A stretch of 38,964 bases of DNA, taken from JBNLBT01 sp050303435 (GTDB taxonomy: Bacteria > Pseudomonadota > Gammaproteobacteria > Xanthomonadales > Marinicellaceae). The number at the start of each line of letters is the position of its first letter. The stretch's first letter is position 1. The notes under the pieces were generated by a model. The model worked only from the letters and a program-made list of their open reading frames with translations, made no database searches and was not told the DNA's origin. Location of the stretch: the NCBI GenBank assembly GCA_050303435.1, contig JBNLBT010000021.1:1-38964 (forward strand). The letters are read 5' to 3'. Below, in pieces: positions 16,716 to 26,100 of this stretch. The translations under genes and the position numbers were made by a program.

Positions 16716-19475
16716 TCAATCCAGTGTCTTCTGCACTTCCACGCGTTCGTAGCACTCGATCTGGTCGCCCGGCTTGACGTCGTTGTATTGCTTCACGCCG
16801 ATGCCGCATTCGGTGCCAGAACGCACTTCCTTGACGTCGTCCTTGTGACGTCTGAGCGATTCCAGTTCACCTTCAAAAATCACCACGTTGTCGCGCAGCA
16901 CCCGGATCGGGTTGTCACGCCGCACCACGCCTTCGGACACAATACAACCCGCGATGGTGCCGAATTGTGAAGAAGTGAACACGTCGCGCACTTCCGCCAG
17001 ACCGATGATTTCCTCACGGATTTCGGTGCCGAGGATGCCGGTGATGGCCGCTTTGACCTGATCGATGGCTTCGTAAATGATGCTGAAGTAATGCAGGTCC
17101 AAATCGCTTTCCTTGATGATCTCACGCGCCGCCTTGTCGGCCCGCACATTGAAACCAATGATGATCGCGTTGGAAGCCGAAGCCAGTTGCGCGTCGGTGT
17201 TGGTGATGCCACCGACACCGGAGGAAATCACGTTGACGTTGACGTCGTCGTTGGACAATTTGACCAGTGAGTCGCGCAAGGCTTCCACACTGCCCTGCAC
17301 ATCGGCTTTGATCAACAGGTTGACTTCGAGTTTGTCTTCCTGACCCATTTGCGACATCAGGTTTTCCAGCTTCGCAGCCTGTTGTTTGCTCAAACGCGCG
17401 TCGCGTTCTTTTTCACGATTCTGATTGGCCGCTTCACGCGCCTTGCGCTTGTTGGCCACCACGATGAATTCATCGCCGGCCACCGGCACTCCGGACAAAC
17501 CGATCACCACAGCAGGCATCGACGGGCCGACGGATTTGATGTCTTTGCCTGATTCATTGATCAGACTGCGCGCACGGCCGAACTGTTCGCCGCACAGAAT
17601 CATGTCGCCTTTCTTCAGGGTGCCGTTTTTCACCAGCACGGTGGCCACCGGTCCGCGGCCTTTGTCCAGCGAGGATTCAATGATCACGCCGTTGGCCGGA
17701 ATTTTCTTCACGGCTTTCAACTCCAACACTTCCGATTGCAGCAACACCGCTTCCAGCAGGTCTTCCACGCCTTCACCGGTTTTCGCCGACACTGGCACAA
17801 ACTGCACTTCACCGCCCCAGTCCTCGGGCACCACTTCAAGCTTGGCCAGCTCCTGCTTGACCTTGTCGATGTTGGCTTCCGGCAAGTCCATCTTGTTGAC
17901 CGCCACGATCAACGGCACGCCGGCTGCGCGCGCGTGGTCGATGCCCTCGCGTGTTTGCGGCATCACGCCGTCGTTGGCCGCCACCACCAGAATCACGATG
18001 TCGGTGACCTGGGCACCGCGTGCACGCATGGCGGTGAAGGCCGCGTGACCCGGTGTATCAATGAAAGATATCCCGCCCTTGGAGGTTTTCGCGTGGTAGG
18101 CACCGATGTGCTGGGTGATGCCGCCGGCTTCCTGGTCGGTGACCTTGGATTTGCGGATGAAATCCAGCAGGGAGGTTTTGCCGTGGTCGACGTGGCCCAT
18201 CACTGTGACCACCGGCGGTCTCGGCTCGGCGTCTTTGTCGTCGTGCGCTTCCACCACGTCCTGTTTGAGCTCTTCCTCGATGGTTTGGATGCTGGCCTCT
18301 TCGGCCTTGTGGCCCAATTCTTCCACCACCAGCATGGCGGTGTCCTGATCCAGTGACTGGTTGATGGTGACCATCATGCCCATGTTCATCAGGGCCTTGA
18401 TCACGTCGCCGGATTTAACCGCCATTTCCTTGGCCAGATCACCCACAGTGATGCTTTCCGGCACCTGCACGGTTTTCACCACCGGTGCGGTGGGCATCTG
18501 GAACCCGTGTTTGTCGGAACGCGATTTCAGACGCGGGCGCAATTGCTTTTCATCGCTCTTGTTGCCGTGCACGTGCAGCTGTTTGCGTCCATAGCGGGTC
18601 TTGGATTTCTTGTCGTGTTTGCGCTCGGACCAGTCTTCCTGTCCACCCCCGCGTGGCCCTTCGTCCTTGCCGGATTGTTCGCGTTTGCGCCGTGACCGTT
18701 CTTCGATGGCCTTGCGCACCTGCTCTTCAACCAGGGCTTCGTGTTTGCGTTTTTTCTCGGCTTCGTCTTTTTGCGCCTTGCTCAGCGGTTTGGCCTCAGC
18801 GTCCCCGTCATCGGCATCCGCGTCGGTTTCTTCCGCCTCGGAGTCTGCCGCTTCGTCGTCCGTATCTTCGCTGCTTTCCACTTCAGCATCCGTATTGCTG
18901 TCTTCCGCCTCGGCGCCATCTTCCACCGCTTCATCGGCCTCAACTTCAGCCGCTTCGGCCGCTGCCTGGGCGGCTTCTTCAGCGCGCAGGCGGGCGGCTT
19001 CTTGTTCCGCCAGCCGGACTTCCTCGGCTTCCGCTTCTTCGGCGCGTTTACGCAGCTCTTTCTTCTCTTGTTCTTCCTGTTTCAGTTGCTGTTTGCGCTG
19101 CGCCAGGGCTTCCTGTGCTTCACGGCGATCGCGTTCCAGCTCATCCAATTCCGCCTGCGACGGGCGGTTGGTGATTTTTTTCTTTTTGACTTCGATGTTG
19201 ATGTTCTTGGTCTTGTTTTTCAGGCCGGTGCCACTGGTGACGCGCAACACGCCTTTGGACTTGCGTTTGAGAACCACCTTCTTGCCTGTGGACAGGCTTT
19301 TCTTTTCTTTGCCATGCGCGTCACGCAAAAACTGCAGCAATTTCACCTTGGCTTCGTTGCTGATGGTGTCGGTATCGGATGTGACTTTAATACCGGCGCT
19401 TTTCAACTGCTGCATCAGCTTCTCAGTTGAAATCGCCAGCACTTCCGCTAATTGTTTTACTGTGACATCTGACAT
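16716..19475 (-). CDS. infB: Translation initiation factor IF-2
   Basis: A 919-residue GTPase that delivers initiator tRNA to the 30S subunit. An IF2_N domain is at 1-50. It is followed by a long charged region (about 100-320) that includes a notably acidic stretch near 178-230 rich in Glu, Asp and Ala, then a second IF2_N-like segment (about 338-390). The G domain has G1 GHVDHGKT (427-434), DTPGHAAF (473-480), NKMD and SAKTGEG. Domains II-IV follow, with the fMet-tRNA-binding C-terminus. The initiator tRNA it uses is encoded at the head of this same block. Antisense frames across this gene reflect its codon bias and are not genes. Confidence 0.97.
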   Translation of the reverse strand: MSDVTVKQLAEVLAISTEKLMQQLKSAGIKVTSDTDTISNEAKVKLLQFLRDAHGKEKKSLSTGKKVVLKRKSKGVLRVTSGTGLKNKTKNINIEVKKKKITNRPSQAELDELERDRREAQEALAQRKQQLKQEEQEKKELRKRAEEAEAEEVRLAEQEAARLRAEEAAQAAAEAAEVEADEAVEDGAEAEDSNTDAEVESSEDTDDEAADSEAEETDADADDGDAEAKPLSKAQKDEAEKKRKHEALVEEQVRKAIEERSRRKREQSGKDEGPRGGGQEDWSERKHDKKSKTRYGRKQLHVHGNKSDEKQLRPRLKSRSDKHGFQMPTAPVVKTVQVPESITVGDLAKEMAVKSGDVIKALMNMGMMVTINQSLDQDTAMLVVEELGHKAEEASIQTIEEELKQDVVEAHDDKDAEPRPPVVTVMGHVDHGKTSLLDFIRKSKVTDQEAGGITQHIGAYHAKTSKGGISFIDTPGHAAFTAMRARGAQVTDIVILVVAANDGVMPQTREGIDHARAAGVPLIVAVNKMDLPEANIDKVKQELAKLEVVPEDWGGEVQFVPVSAKTGEGVEDLLEAVLLQSEVLELKAVKKIPANGVIIESSLDKGRGPVATVLVKNGTLKKGDMILCGEQFGRARSLINESGKDIKSVGPSMPAVVIGLSGVPVAGDEFIVVANKRKAREAANQNREKERDARLSKQQAAKLENLMSQMGQEDKLEVNLLIKADVQGSVEALRDSLVKLSNDDVNVNVISSGVGGITNTDAQLASASNAIIIGFNVRADKAAREIIKESDLDLHYFSIIYEAIDQVKAAITGILGTEIREEIIGLAEVRDVFTSSQFGTIAGCIVSEGVVRRDNPIRVLRDNVVIFEGELESLRRHKDDVKEVRSGTECGIGVKQYNDVKPGDQIECYERVEVQKTLD

Positions 19476-19497
19476 AATAAAAGTCTCTTCGATTGTT

Positions 19498-20979
19498 TTA
19501 TTCGAACCAATGCGCGCGCGCTTCCATGATCAATTCAGCCGCTTCTTCATCACTCAAGTCGGTCATCTGGGTCAATTCGTCGGTGGCCAGTTCCGCCAGG
19601 TCATCGCGGGACTGAATGCCTTGATCGGCCAAAGCATACGCCAGTTTATCACTCATCCGTTCCAGTGACAGCAAATCATCGTGCGGTTTCTTTTCTTCCA
19701 GCTGTTCTTCGTTGGCGATCATCTGGGTCAGCAGGGCATCGCGCGCACGTTGCCGCAGTTCATCAACCAGCTCCTCATCAAACCCCTCAATCGATAACAA
19801 CTCGGCCACGTCAACATAGGCCACTTCATCGATGGAGGTGAAACCTTCCTGCACCAGCAGTATGGCCAGATCTTCGTCCACGTCCAGTTTGTCCACATAC
19901 TCCTTAACGTACTCCAGGGCTTCGGCTTCGTTCTTCTCTTCCGCCTGTTCCAGGGTCAACACGTTGATTTCCCAACCGGTCAGCTCGCTGGCCAGACGCA
20001 CGTTCTGACCGCCGCGGCCGATCGCCTGGGACAGCTGGGACTCCTGCACCGCCACGTCGATGGCGTTCTTTTCCTCGTCCACAACGATGGATTCGATTTC
20101 AGCCGGCGCCATGGCGTTGATGATGTACTGCGCCGGATTCTCATCCCACAGCACGATGTCGATGCGTTCGCCGCCGAGTTCATTGGCCACCGACATCACG
20201 CGCGAACCGCGCATGCCCACGCAGGCGCCGATCGGGTCAAGTTTTTTGTCGTGGGAAAACACCGAAATCTTGGCGCGCTGACCCGGATCGCGGGCGGCGC
20301 CTTTCATTTCAATCAAACCCTGGGAAATTTCCGGCACTTCAATCTTGAACAGTTCAATCATGAAATCCGGGCTGCGGCGCGACAGGGTCAGTATCGGGCC
20401 GCGGTTGAATCGGTTGACGTCGATCAGCAAACCGCGCAGGCGATCGCCGCGCTTGACGTTTTCACGGGGTATGCCAAATTCTCTGGGCACAATGGCTTCA
20501 ATGCCACCGCCCACGTCAATGAAAATGTGACCGCGCTCAACCCGCTTGACCACCCCGGAAAGCACCTCGCCGATGCGGTCTTCATACATCTCAACCACCT
20601 GTTGACGCTCGGCTTCGCGCACTTTCTGCAGGATCACCTGTTTGGCGGTCTGCGCCGCAATGCGGCCGAATTCCACCGACTCCATGTCTTCTTCGATCAC
20701 ATCACCGATGTTCACGTCCGGATCGATTTTGCGTGCGTCCTCAAGCAACAACTGGCGGTCTTCGCTCTCGAATTCTTCCTCTTCCACCACGGTCCAGCGC
20801 CGGTAACTGTCGTAGTCGCCGGTTTCGCGATTGATGTCGATGCGCACGTCCATGTCTTTGTGGTGTTTTTTGCGCGTGGCCGACGCCAGCGCCAGCTCGA
20901 TCGCCTCAAAAATGACTTCCTGACTGACGCCCTTCTCATTCGACAGGGCTTCTGCCACGTACAGAATTTCTTTACTCAT
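19498..20979 (-). CDS. nusA: Transcription termination/antitermination factor NusA
   Basis: A 493-residue RNA polymerase-binding factor, close to the 495 of E. coli. An N-terminal RNAP-binding domain is followed by S1 (about 135-200, SGVVKRVERGHIFIDVGG), the KH domains (GACVGMRGSRVMSVANELGG and AIGRGGQNVRLASELTGW), and two C-terminal acidic repeats (about 360-493), as in gammaproteobacteria. Its ATG overlaps the stop of rimP (ATGA), and infB follows after 22 bp. Confidence 0.97.
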   Translation of the reverse strand: MSKEILYVAEALSNEKGVSQEVIFEAIELALASATRKKHHKDMDVRIDINRETGDYDSYRRWTVVEEEEFESEDRQLLLEDARKIDPDVNIGDVIEEDMESVEFGRIAAQTAKQVILQKVREAERQQVVEMYEDRIGEVLSGVVKRVERGHIFIDVGGGIEAIVPREFGIPRENVKRGDRLRGLLIDVNRFNRGPILTLSRRSPDFMIELFKIEVPEISQGLIEMKGAARDPGQRAKISVFSHDKKLDPIGACVGMRGSRVMSVANELGGERIDIVLWDENPAQYIINAMAPAEIESIVVDEEKNAIDVAVQESQLSQAIGRGGQNVRLASELTGWEINVLTLEQAEEKNEAEALEYVKEYVDKLDVDEDLAILLVQEGFTSIDEVAYVDVAELLSIEGFDEELVDELRQRARDALLTQMIANEEQLEEKKPHDDLLSLERMSDKLAYALADQGIQSRDDLAELATDELTQMTDLSDEEAAELIMEARAHWFE

Positions 20980-21440
20980 CTACTCACTCCATCAAAATCC
21001 GGCACCAGCCTGGCTTGATTCACATTGTTGAAATCGAATGTGAACGTGTCTTGATCCGATTGCAGCGTGATGTGCTCACCTTCAACGCGATCAATCACGC
21101 CTTTCACTTTACGCGCCCCGTTCACTGGCACCATCAGTTTGACGGTCGCCTGGTGGCCAATATAGCGCTGAAAATGTGCCGCTGAAAACAACAGGCGGTC
21201 CAAACCGGGGGACGACACTTCCAGAACGTACGCGGTCTTGATCGGGTCTTCCACGTCCAACAATCCGGAAATTTCATGACTGCAGCGCGCGCAGTCGTTC
21301 ACATCGATGCCATCGGCGTGGTCAATGAACACGCGCAACAGCGACTGGCCTTTTTGCGGCAACATCTGCAAACCCCACAGGCTGTAGCCGAGGTCCTCGA
21401 CCAGCGGTCCAATCATGTCTGATAACAGTTTCTCTTTCAT
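20976..21440 (-). CDS. rimP: Ribosome maturation factor RimP
   Basis: A 154-residue protein needed for 30S subunit assembly. LGYSLWGLQMLPQKGQSLLRVFIDHADGI, CARCSHEISGLLDVEDPI and YVLEVSSPGLDRLLF are diagnostic of the family. The ATG at 21440 gives the expected N-terminus; the frame stays open further upstream but there it runs through the terminator and the tRNA gene, so that extension is rejected. It overlaps nusA by 4 nt. Confidence 0.95.
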   Translation of the reverse strand: MKEKLLSDMIGPLVEDLGYSLWGLQMLPQKGQSLLRVFIDHADGIDVNDCARCSHEISGLLDVEDPIKTAYVLEVSSPGLDRLLFSAAHFQRYIGHQATVKLMVPVNGARKVKGVIDRVEGEHITLQSDQDTFTFDFNNVNQARLVPDFDGVSR

Positions 21441-21454
21441 CAAATCACAGCAAC

Positions 21455-21477
21455 AAAAAAGGCTCCCGAATGGAGCC
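21455..21477 (-). terminator. Terminator/attenuator between tRNA-fMet and rimP
   Basis: On the minus strand, GGCTCC-ATTCG-GGAGCC is followed by TTTTTT (21460-21455). It should end or attenuate the tRNA-fMet transcript just before rimP. Readthrough would feed the rimP-nusA-infB genes. NusA acts at such sites, so autoregulation here is a plausible inference. Confidence 0.85.
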
Positions 21478-21497
21478 TGTTTTACACCCTGACAAGT

Positions 21498-21574
21498 TGG
21501 TAGCGGGGGCAGGATTTGAACCTGCGACCTTCGGGTTATGAGCCCGACGAGCTGCCAGACTGCTCCACCCCGCA
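21498..21574 (-). tRNA. Initiator tRNA-fMet (anticodon CAU)
   Basis: A 77-nt cloverleaf with encoded CCA (21500-21498). The anticodon loop is CTCATAA. Initiator hallmarks are present: three G:C pairs at the base of the anticodon stem (GGG/CCC), A11:U24 in the D stem, and no Watson-Crick pair at 1:72. The mismatch here reads U1:U72 (21574 and 21502), where bacteria normally have C1:A72. The T arm is GCAGG-TTCAAAT-CCTGC. The position directly ahead of rimP-nusA-infB matches metY of E. coli. Confidence 0.97.
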
Positions 21575-21591
21575 ACATATCAAGAGCGTGC

Positions 21592-21619
21592 ATTTTACCT
21601 GAATTATTAAATAATGCAA
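21592..21619 (-). promoter_or_regulatory. Promoter of the tRNA-fMet/rimP operon
   Basis: On the minus strand, -35 TTGCAT (21619-21614) and -10 TAAAAT (21597-21592) are separated by an AT-rich 16-nt spacer. A GC-rich stretch (GCACGC) follows directly, as in stringently controlled stable-RNA promoters. The tRNA 5' end lies about 18 nt beyond the -10. Confidence 0.55.
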
Positions 21620-21704
21620 CCCTGCACCCCGAGAATATTTGTGCCGTTCAAAGCGGCGCTGACTGCGCGGACCCAATGCACCGCACAGTCACATCAAAAC
21701 GGAC

Positions 21705-22946
21705 TCAGGCGCTTTCTGTGCGCGCCATCGCCGCCACCCGGCCCACCGTCAGACCCTGCACCAGAATACTGAACAAGACCACGCCGTAGGTCGCCACCAA
21801 AAGGGGTTCGCGCCAGGGCACGTCGGGCAGTGACAGCACCAGCGCAACGGAAATGCCGCCGCGCAGACCGCCCCAGGTGAGTATTTTGATGGTGTGTGGC
21901 GAATAGGTGTTGCGAATGCGCAGCAGCGTCACCGGCAGACCCACGCTGATGAAACGCGCAAGAATCACCAAGGGGATGATCAGGGCTGTGGCATACAGGT
22001 AAGCCGCGGTGAAATCCAGCAACAGCAATTCCACCCCGATCAGCAAAAACAGCACCGCATTGAGAATCTCGTCCACCAATTCCCAGAACGTGTCCAGGCG
22101 CTCGCGCGTTTGCGGCGACATCGCCAGCCGGCGCCCGCGGTTGCCGATCATCAGACCGGCCACCACCATGGCGATCGGTCCGGACAAGTGCAGATGCTGG
22201 GCCAGTGAATACCCGCCGGTAACGATGGCAATGGTGATCAGCACCTCCACCTGGTAATTGTCCACTGCCTTGAGCATGCGATAAGACAGGTATCCCACCA
22301 CCAGGCCAAACAGCGCGCCACCAAAGGCTTCCTGCACAAACAAGCCGCCAACGTAGCCCCAGGAAAACTCATGGCGCCCGGTGGCAATGCTCAGCACCGC
22401 GATGAACAGGGTCACCGCCACGCCGTCGTTGAACAGCGATTCGCCGGTGATTTTGACTTCGATGGCTTTGGGCGCGCCGACTTTTTTCAGGATGCCCATC
22501 ACCGCGATGGGATCGGTCGGCGAAATCAGCACTCCGAACAACAGACAATAGATGAAAGGCACCTCTATGCCCAGCGCAGAAAACGTCCACCAGGCCACCG
22601 CGCTGAGCATCGCCGCCGACATCAGCACACCGAGGGTGGCCAGCACCGCGATGGTGTCTTTCAATTCCGCCAGGCGATTGATGTTGACGTGCAGTGCGCC
22701 GGCAAACAGCAGGAAACTCAGCATGCCGTTCATCACCGTGTCGTCAAAATCAATCTGCCGGAAAATCCCTTCGATGTGTTCCACCTGAACCCAGCCGATC
22801 GCGTTCAGCGCGATCAGCATCAGCGACATCACCAGACCGATCAGCATGATGCCGATGCCGTTGGGCAAGCCAATGAATTTATGATTGATGAATGAAAACA
22901 GCGCCGCCAGCGTGATCAACAGCGCGATGATGTCAAAAAATCCCAT
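21705..22946 (-). CDS. CPA1-family Na+(K+)/H+ antiporter
   Basis: A 413-residue inner-membrane protein with about 12 hydrophobic segments. It exchanges cytoplasmic Na+ or K+ for protons and so controls pH and salt balance. Family motifs are LLFAGALHVN, SPTDPIAVMGILKKVGAPK with the ion-binding Asp, GESLFNDGVAVTLF with the ESLFNDG motif, and TWGGLRGGISVALVLSLP. There is no long cytoplasmic tail, so it is a compact NhaP-like form. The ATG at 22946 gives a membrane segment at once. The tRNA operon follows downstream on the same strand; a 196-bp gap with a terminator separates it from the receptor gene upstream. Confidence 0.92.
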   Translation of the reverse strand: MGFFDIIALLITLAALFSFINHKFIGLPNGIGIMLIGLVMSLMLIALNAIGWVQVEHIEGIFRQIDFDDTVMNGMLSFLLFAGALHVNINRLAELKDTIAVLATLGVLMSAAMLSAVAWWTFSALGIEVPFIYCLLFGVLISPTDPIAVMGILKKVGAPKAIEVKITGESLFNDGVAVTLFIAVLSIATGRHEFSWGYVGGLFVQEAFGGALFGLVVGYLSYRMLKAVDNYQVEVLITIAIVTGGYSLAQHLHLSGPIAMVVAGLMIGNRGRRLAMSPQTRERLDTFWELVDEILNAVLFLLIGVELLLLDFTAAYLYATALIIPLVILARFISVGLPVTLLRIRNTYSPHTIKILTWGGLRGGISVALVLSLPDVPWREPLLVATYGVVLFSILVQGLTVGRVAAMARTESA

Positions 22947-23094
22947 GTCCCTGCCTGTATCAAAAGCCCATTATAGCCGCAAGCGCGCACTGAGCTGAAC
23001 GTTTTACTGCCACACCGGCCTGAACCCAAGCGGTTGCCTCAATCCCCACCCGGATCAACATCAGCCAATGCATTAAACCGGAAAACGGGCATAA

Positions 23095-23122
23095 AAAAAG
23101 GCGGCCCGAGGGCCGCCTTTTT
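23095..23122. terminator. Strong terminator after the Oar-like receptor gene
   Basis: AAAAAGGCGGCCC (23095-23107) pairs with GGGCCGCCTTTTT (23110-23122) around a 2-nt centre (in practice a small loop). It has flanking A and T tracts, so a U-run exists on both strands; the relevant user is the minus-strand receptor gene that ends at 23143. It is preceded by AACGGGCATAAAAAAA, which also occurs at the queF/pnp terminator. Confidence 0.88.
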
Positions 23123-23142
23123 GATCTTGCTTGCTTGGCTGC

Positions 23143-26100
23143 TTACCAGTCCAGGCGGAAGCCCAGCTGTGCAGACCATCTGGAACGGAATTCATTGCCG
23201 TCGGCGGTGGAGAAGTTGCCATCCACGTCGCGACCATTCCAATCCAGGATCCAGCGGCCCTGATCGTCAAACCCTTCCAGGCTGTAGATGTTTTCGCCAT
23301 CAAAAGCCGCAGTTCTGACAATGCCCCAATCGTCGTTCAACAGGTTACCCACGTTGACGATGTTGAAAAACAGGGTGGCACGCATGAAGCCCATTTCCGG
23401 CAGTTCCTGCTGGAATTTGATATCAAACTGGTTGATGCGCGGTGCTTTGAAGGCATTTTTCGGGGCCACCTGGCCGCGGTAACCGTCCAGACCGGATTCA
23501 CGCAGGAACGCTTCAAACGCCTGTGTATCCGCCGGGTCTGCCAACACGTATTCATCCACCATCGGCACGTACACCAGGTCGTTGTCGCGGATGCGATCGC
23601 CGTTGACGTCGTTGGAGAATGTGTAGGAGAACGGTTCGCCGTCACGAGACACCCACACCAGACCGATGTTGGTCATGGTGTCGCCAAAGAAATTGTTTTC
23701 GTAGTTCACAAACATGGTGAAGGCGTTTTCAATTTCATAGGCAGAGGTGCCGATTTCGACCGCGTTCGGGTCGAACGCCGGGCTGTTGTTCCAGTTGGAA
23801 ATGGCGCGTGAAGACGTGCCCGGATTCACTTCAGTTGCGTCGGTGTGCGTGTAAGACGCGCGGGCAAACCAGTGCTCATCCATTTGTTTTTCCAGACTGA
23901 AGGTGGCGCGCTTGACTTCACCGCCATCCACACTGCTGAGCAACATCACATCATTGAACAGCGGGTTGGCATTGGCGCGCTGGCCACCGCTCAATGTCAG
24001 CGGATCGCCGTAGAACGACGGGCGGCCATCCGGCAGGAAACCGGTCGGTGCGCCCAGGTTCAGGTGCTGGTAATGAATTTCGTTGCGTTTCTCAGAGTAC
24101 TCCAGTTCGGCCGAAGCAATCAAACCCCACCACGGCAATTCGGCGTCCAAAGCGATGTTGGCTTTCAACACCGTCGGCACTTCGAAGTCAGGTGAAGTCA
24201 CGTCCACGTCCTGGCTGGAGCCAGTGATGCCACCCACCAGGGGTTGGCTGTTGGGATCCGGCGTGAAACCGAAGTTGTCGAAATCGCGGAACACTGCAAT
24301 GTCGCCACCGGTGTTGGTGAACGAGTTGGACAGCCACACGTCCGGGGTGCTGCCTGAGAACAGGCCGATGCCGCCGCGCAGTTGCATGTAGTACTCATCG
24401 CTCATGTCGTAGTTGAAGCCGATGCGCGGCTGCAACTCGCTGGAATCCAGCACGCTGTTGTTGGGGAAACCGAAGGCGTTGACGAAATCCTGATTCAGGC
24501 GCGGGGTGTCGTCCACATCCGGACTGTCCAGGCGCAAACCGAATTGCACGGTCAGGCGGTCATTGACGGTCCAGTTGTCCTGAATGAAATAACCGGTGTT
24601 GCTCCACGACCAATTGGCGGTCGGGAAACGCACGCTCGGATCGGAACCGATTCTCAGCTGGTAAAAATCATAAAAGCCGTTGGCAAAATTTTCTATGCCA
24701 TCAAACTCGTAGATGCCCAATGAATCATTGACAAACAGGTTGCGAATGTCTTTGGATTTGCGGTCAACACCAAATTTCAGGGTGTGGTTGCCCATGAAGT
24801 ATTCACCGGCCAGGAAGAAGGTGTCGGTGTCAACGGTCAGCTCGTTGGCGTGACGGAATTGCTCCGTGCCCAGATACACGCGATCGCCGCCGTCAAGATT
24901 CACTTCAATCTGCGGATACAGGTTGGCACCCAGTTTGGGGATCTTGTCGAACGATGAACTGGAGTATCTGAATTCAGTGGAGAAATTGGCCGTCCAGTCG
25001 CTGTAAACGTTCAATGCCAGTGAATCATTCTGGTAGTTGTTGATGTACCAGTGCGAACCCAGTGAAGCTTCATTGAAACCGTAATTCGGGATCACCACCT
25101 GGTCGTCGTCATTTGAAGTGTAACGCAAAGCGGCGCGGTGGAAGTCATTGATGTTCCAATCCAGTTTGATCAAAATGGATTCTTCAACGGTTTCCAGATC
25201 GGTCGGCGGCACGATTTCGCCGGGCACCATGCCCCAAACACTCTGTGCAATGCTTTGCACTTCCTGAATGGATGCCAGTGGCACGTCGGTGGTGTTGCCG
25301 GCTTCGCTCTGGGTTTCTTTTTCGTAGTTAATGAAGAAGAACAGTTTGTCCTTGATGATCGGACCACCCAGGCTGATGTTGTAAGTTTCATCGGTGTAAT
25401 CGCCGATGTCACGCTCGTCGCCGTCCAGCTCATCGTTGATCAAGCTGTCGTTGCGGTAAAAACCGGAAATGCGGCCTTCAAATTCATTGGTGCCCGACTT
25501 GGTCACCGCGTTGATGTTGGCGCCGGTGAAGTTGGACAAAGTCACATCGTACGGTGAGATCTGCACGTTGAGTTCAGAAATGGTGTCCAGCGAGAACGGC
25601 TGGGAAATGCCGGAAAAACCGCCGGCTTCCAGACCAAATTCATCGTTGGTGGGCACGCCGTCAATGGTGAAGTTGTTGTAGCGGTTGTGCACACCTGAAA
25701 CTGAGATGCCATCGCCGAATTCACGGATGTTGACGCGCGAGTCCAGGCGCACAAAATCGGTCACGGAACGTGACACGGTCGGCAGATCTTCAATCTGTTC
25801 CTGAGATACGCTGATGCCAGCGCCCATGGTGTCCGGGTTGAACACCGCTGAAGCGGGTGCCACACCCACGGCCTGAACGGTGTCCAGCGCGATGGCGTTG
25901 GCCACCAGCACGGCATCCAGGGTCTGAGTTTCACCCAGTTGAACAAACACATCGCCCTGTTCAGCATCGCTGTAGCCAGAATTGCTGACTTCGATTCTGT
26001 ACGGGCCGCCGACGCGCAGACCACGGGCTGAATAGCGGCCTTCGTCGTTGGTGGTCAGTGTTTTCACCTGTCCGGTGGGTTCGTGTGTGACGACCACGGT

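Noticed and set aside
18601..19668. Plus-strand open frame of 355 codons over infB, very Ser/Ala-rich
   Set aside because: Complement of the Glu/Ala-rich IF-2 N-terminal region; a composition artefact.
21441..21593. N-terminal extension of rimP
   Set aside because: The frame stays open but passes through the terminator and the tRNA gene; the family N-terminus begins at the ATG at 21440.
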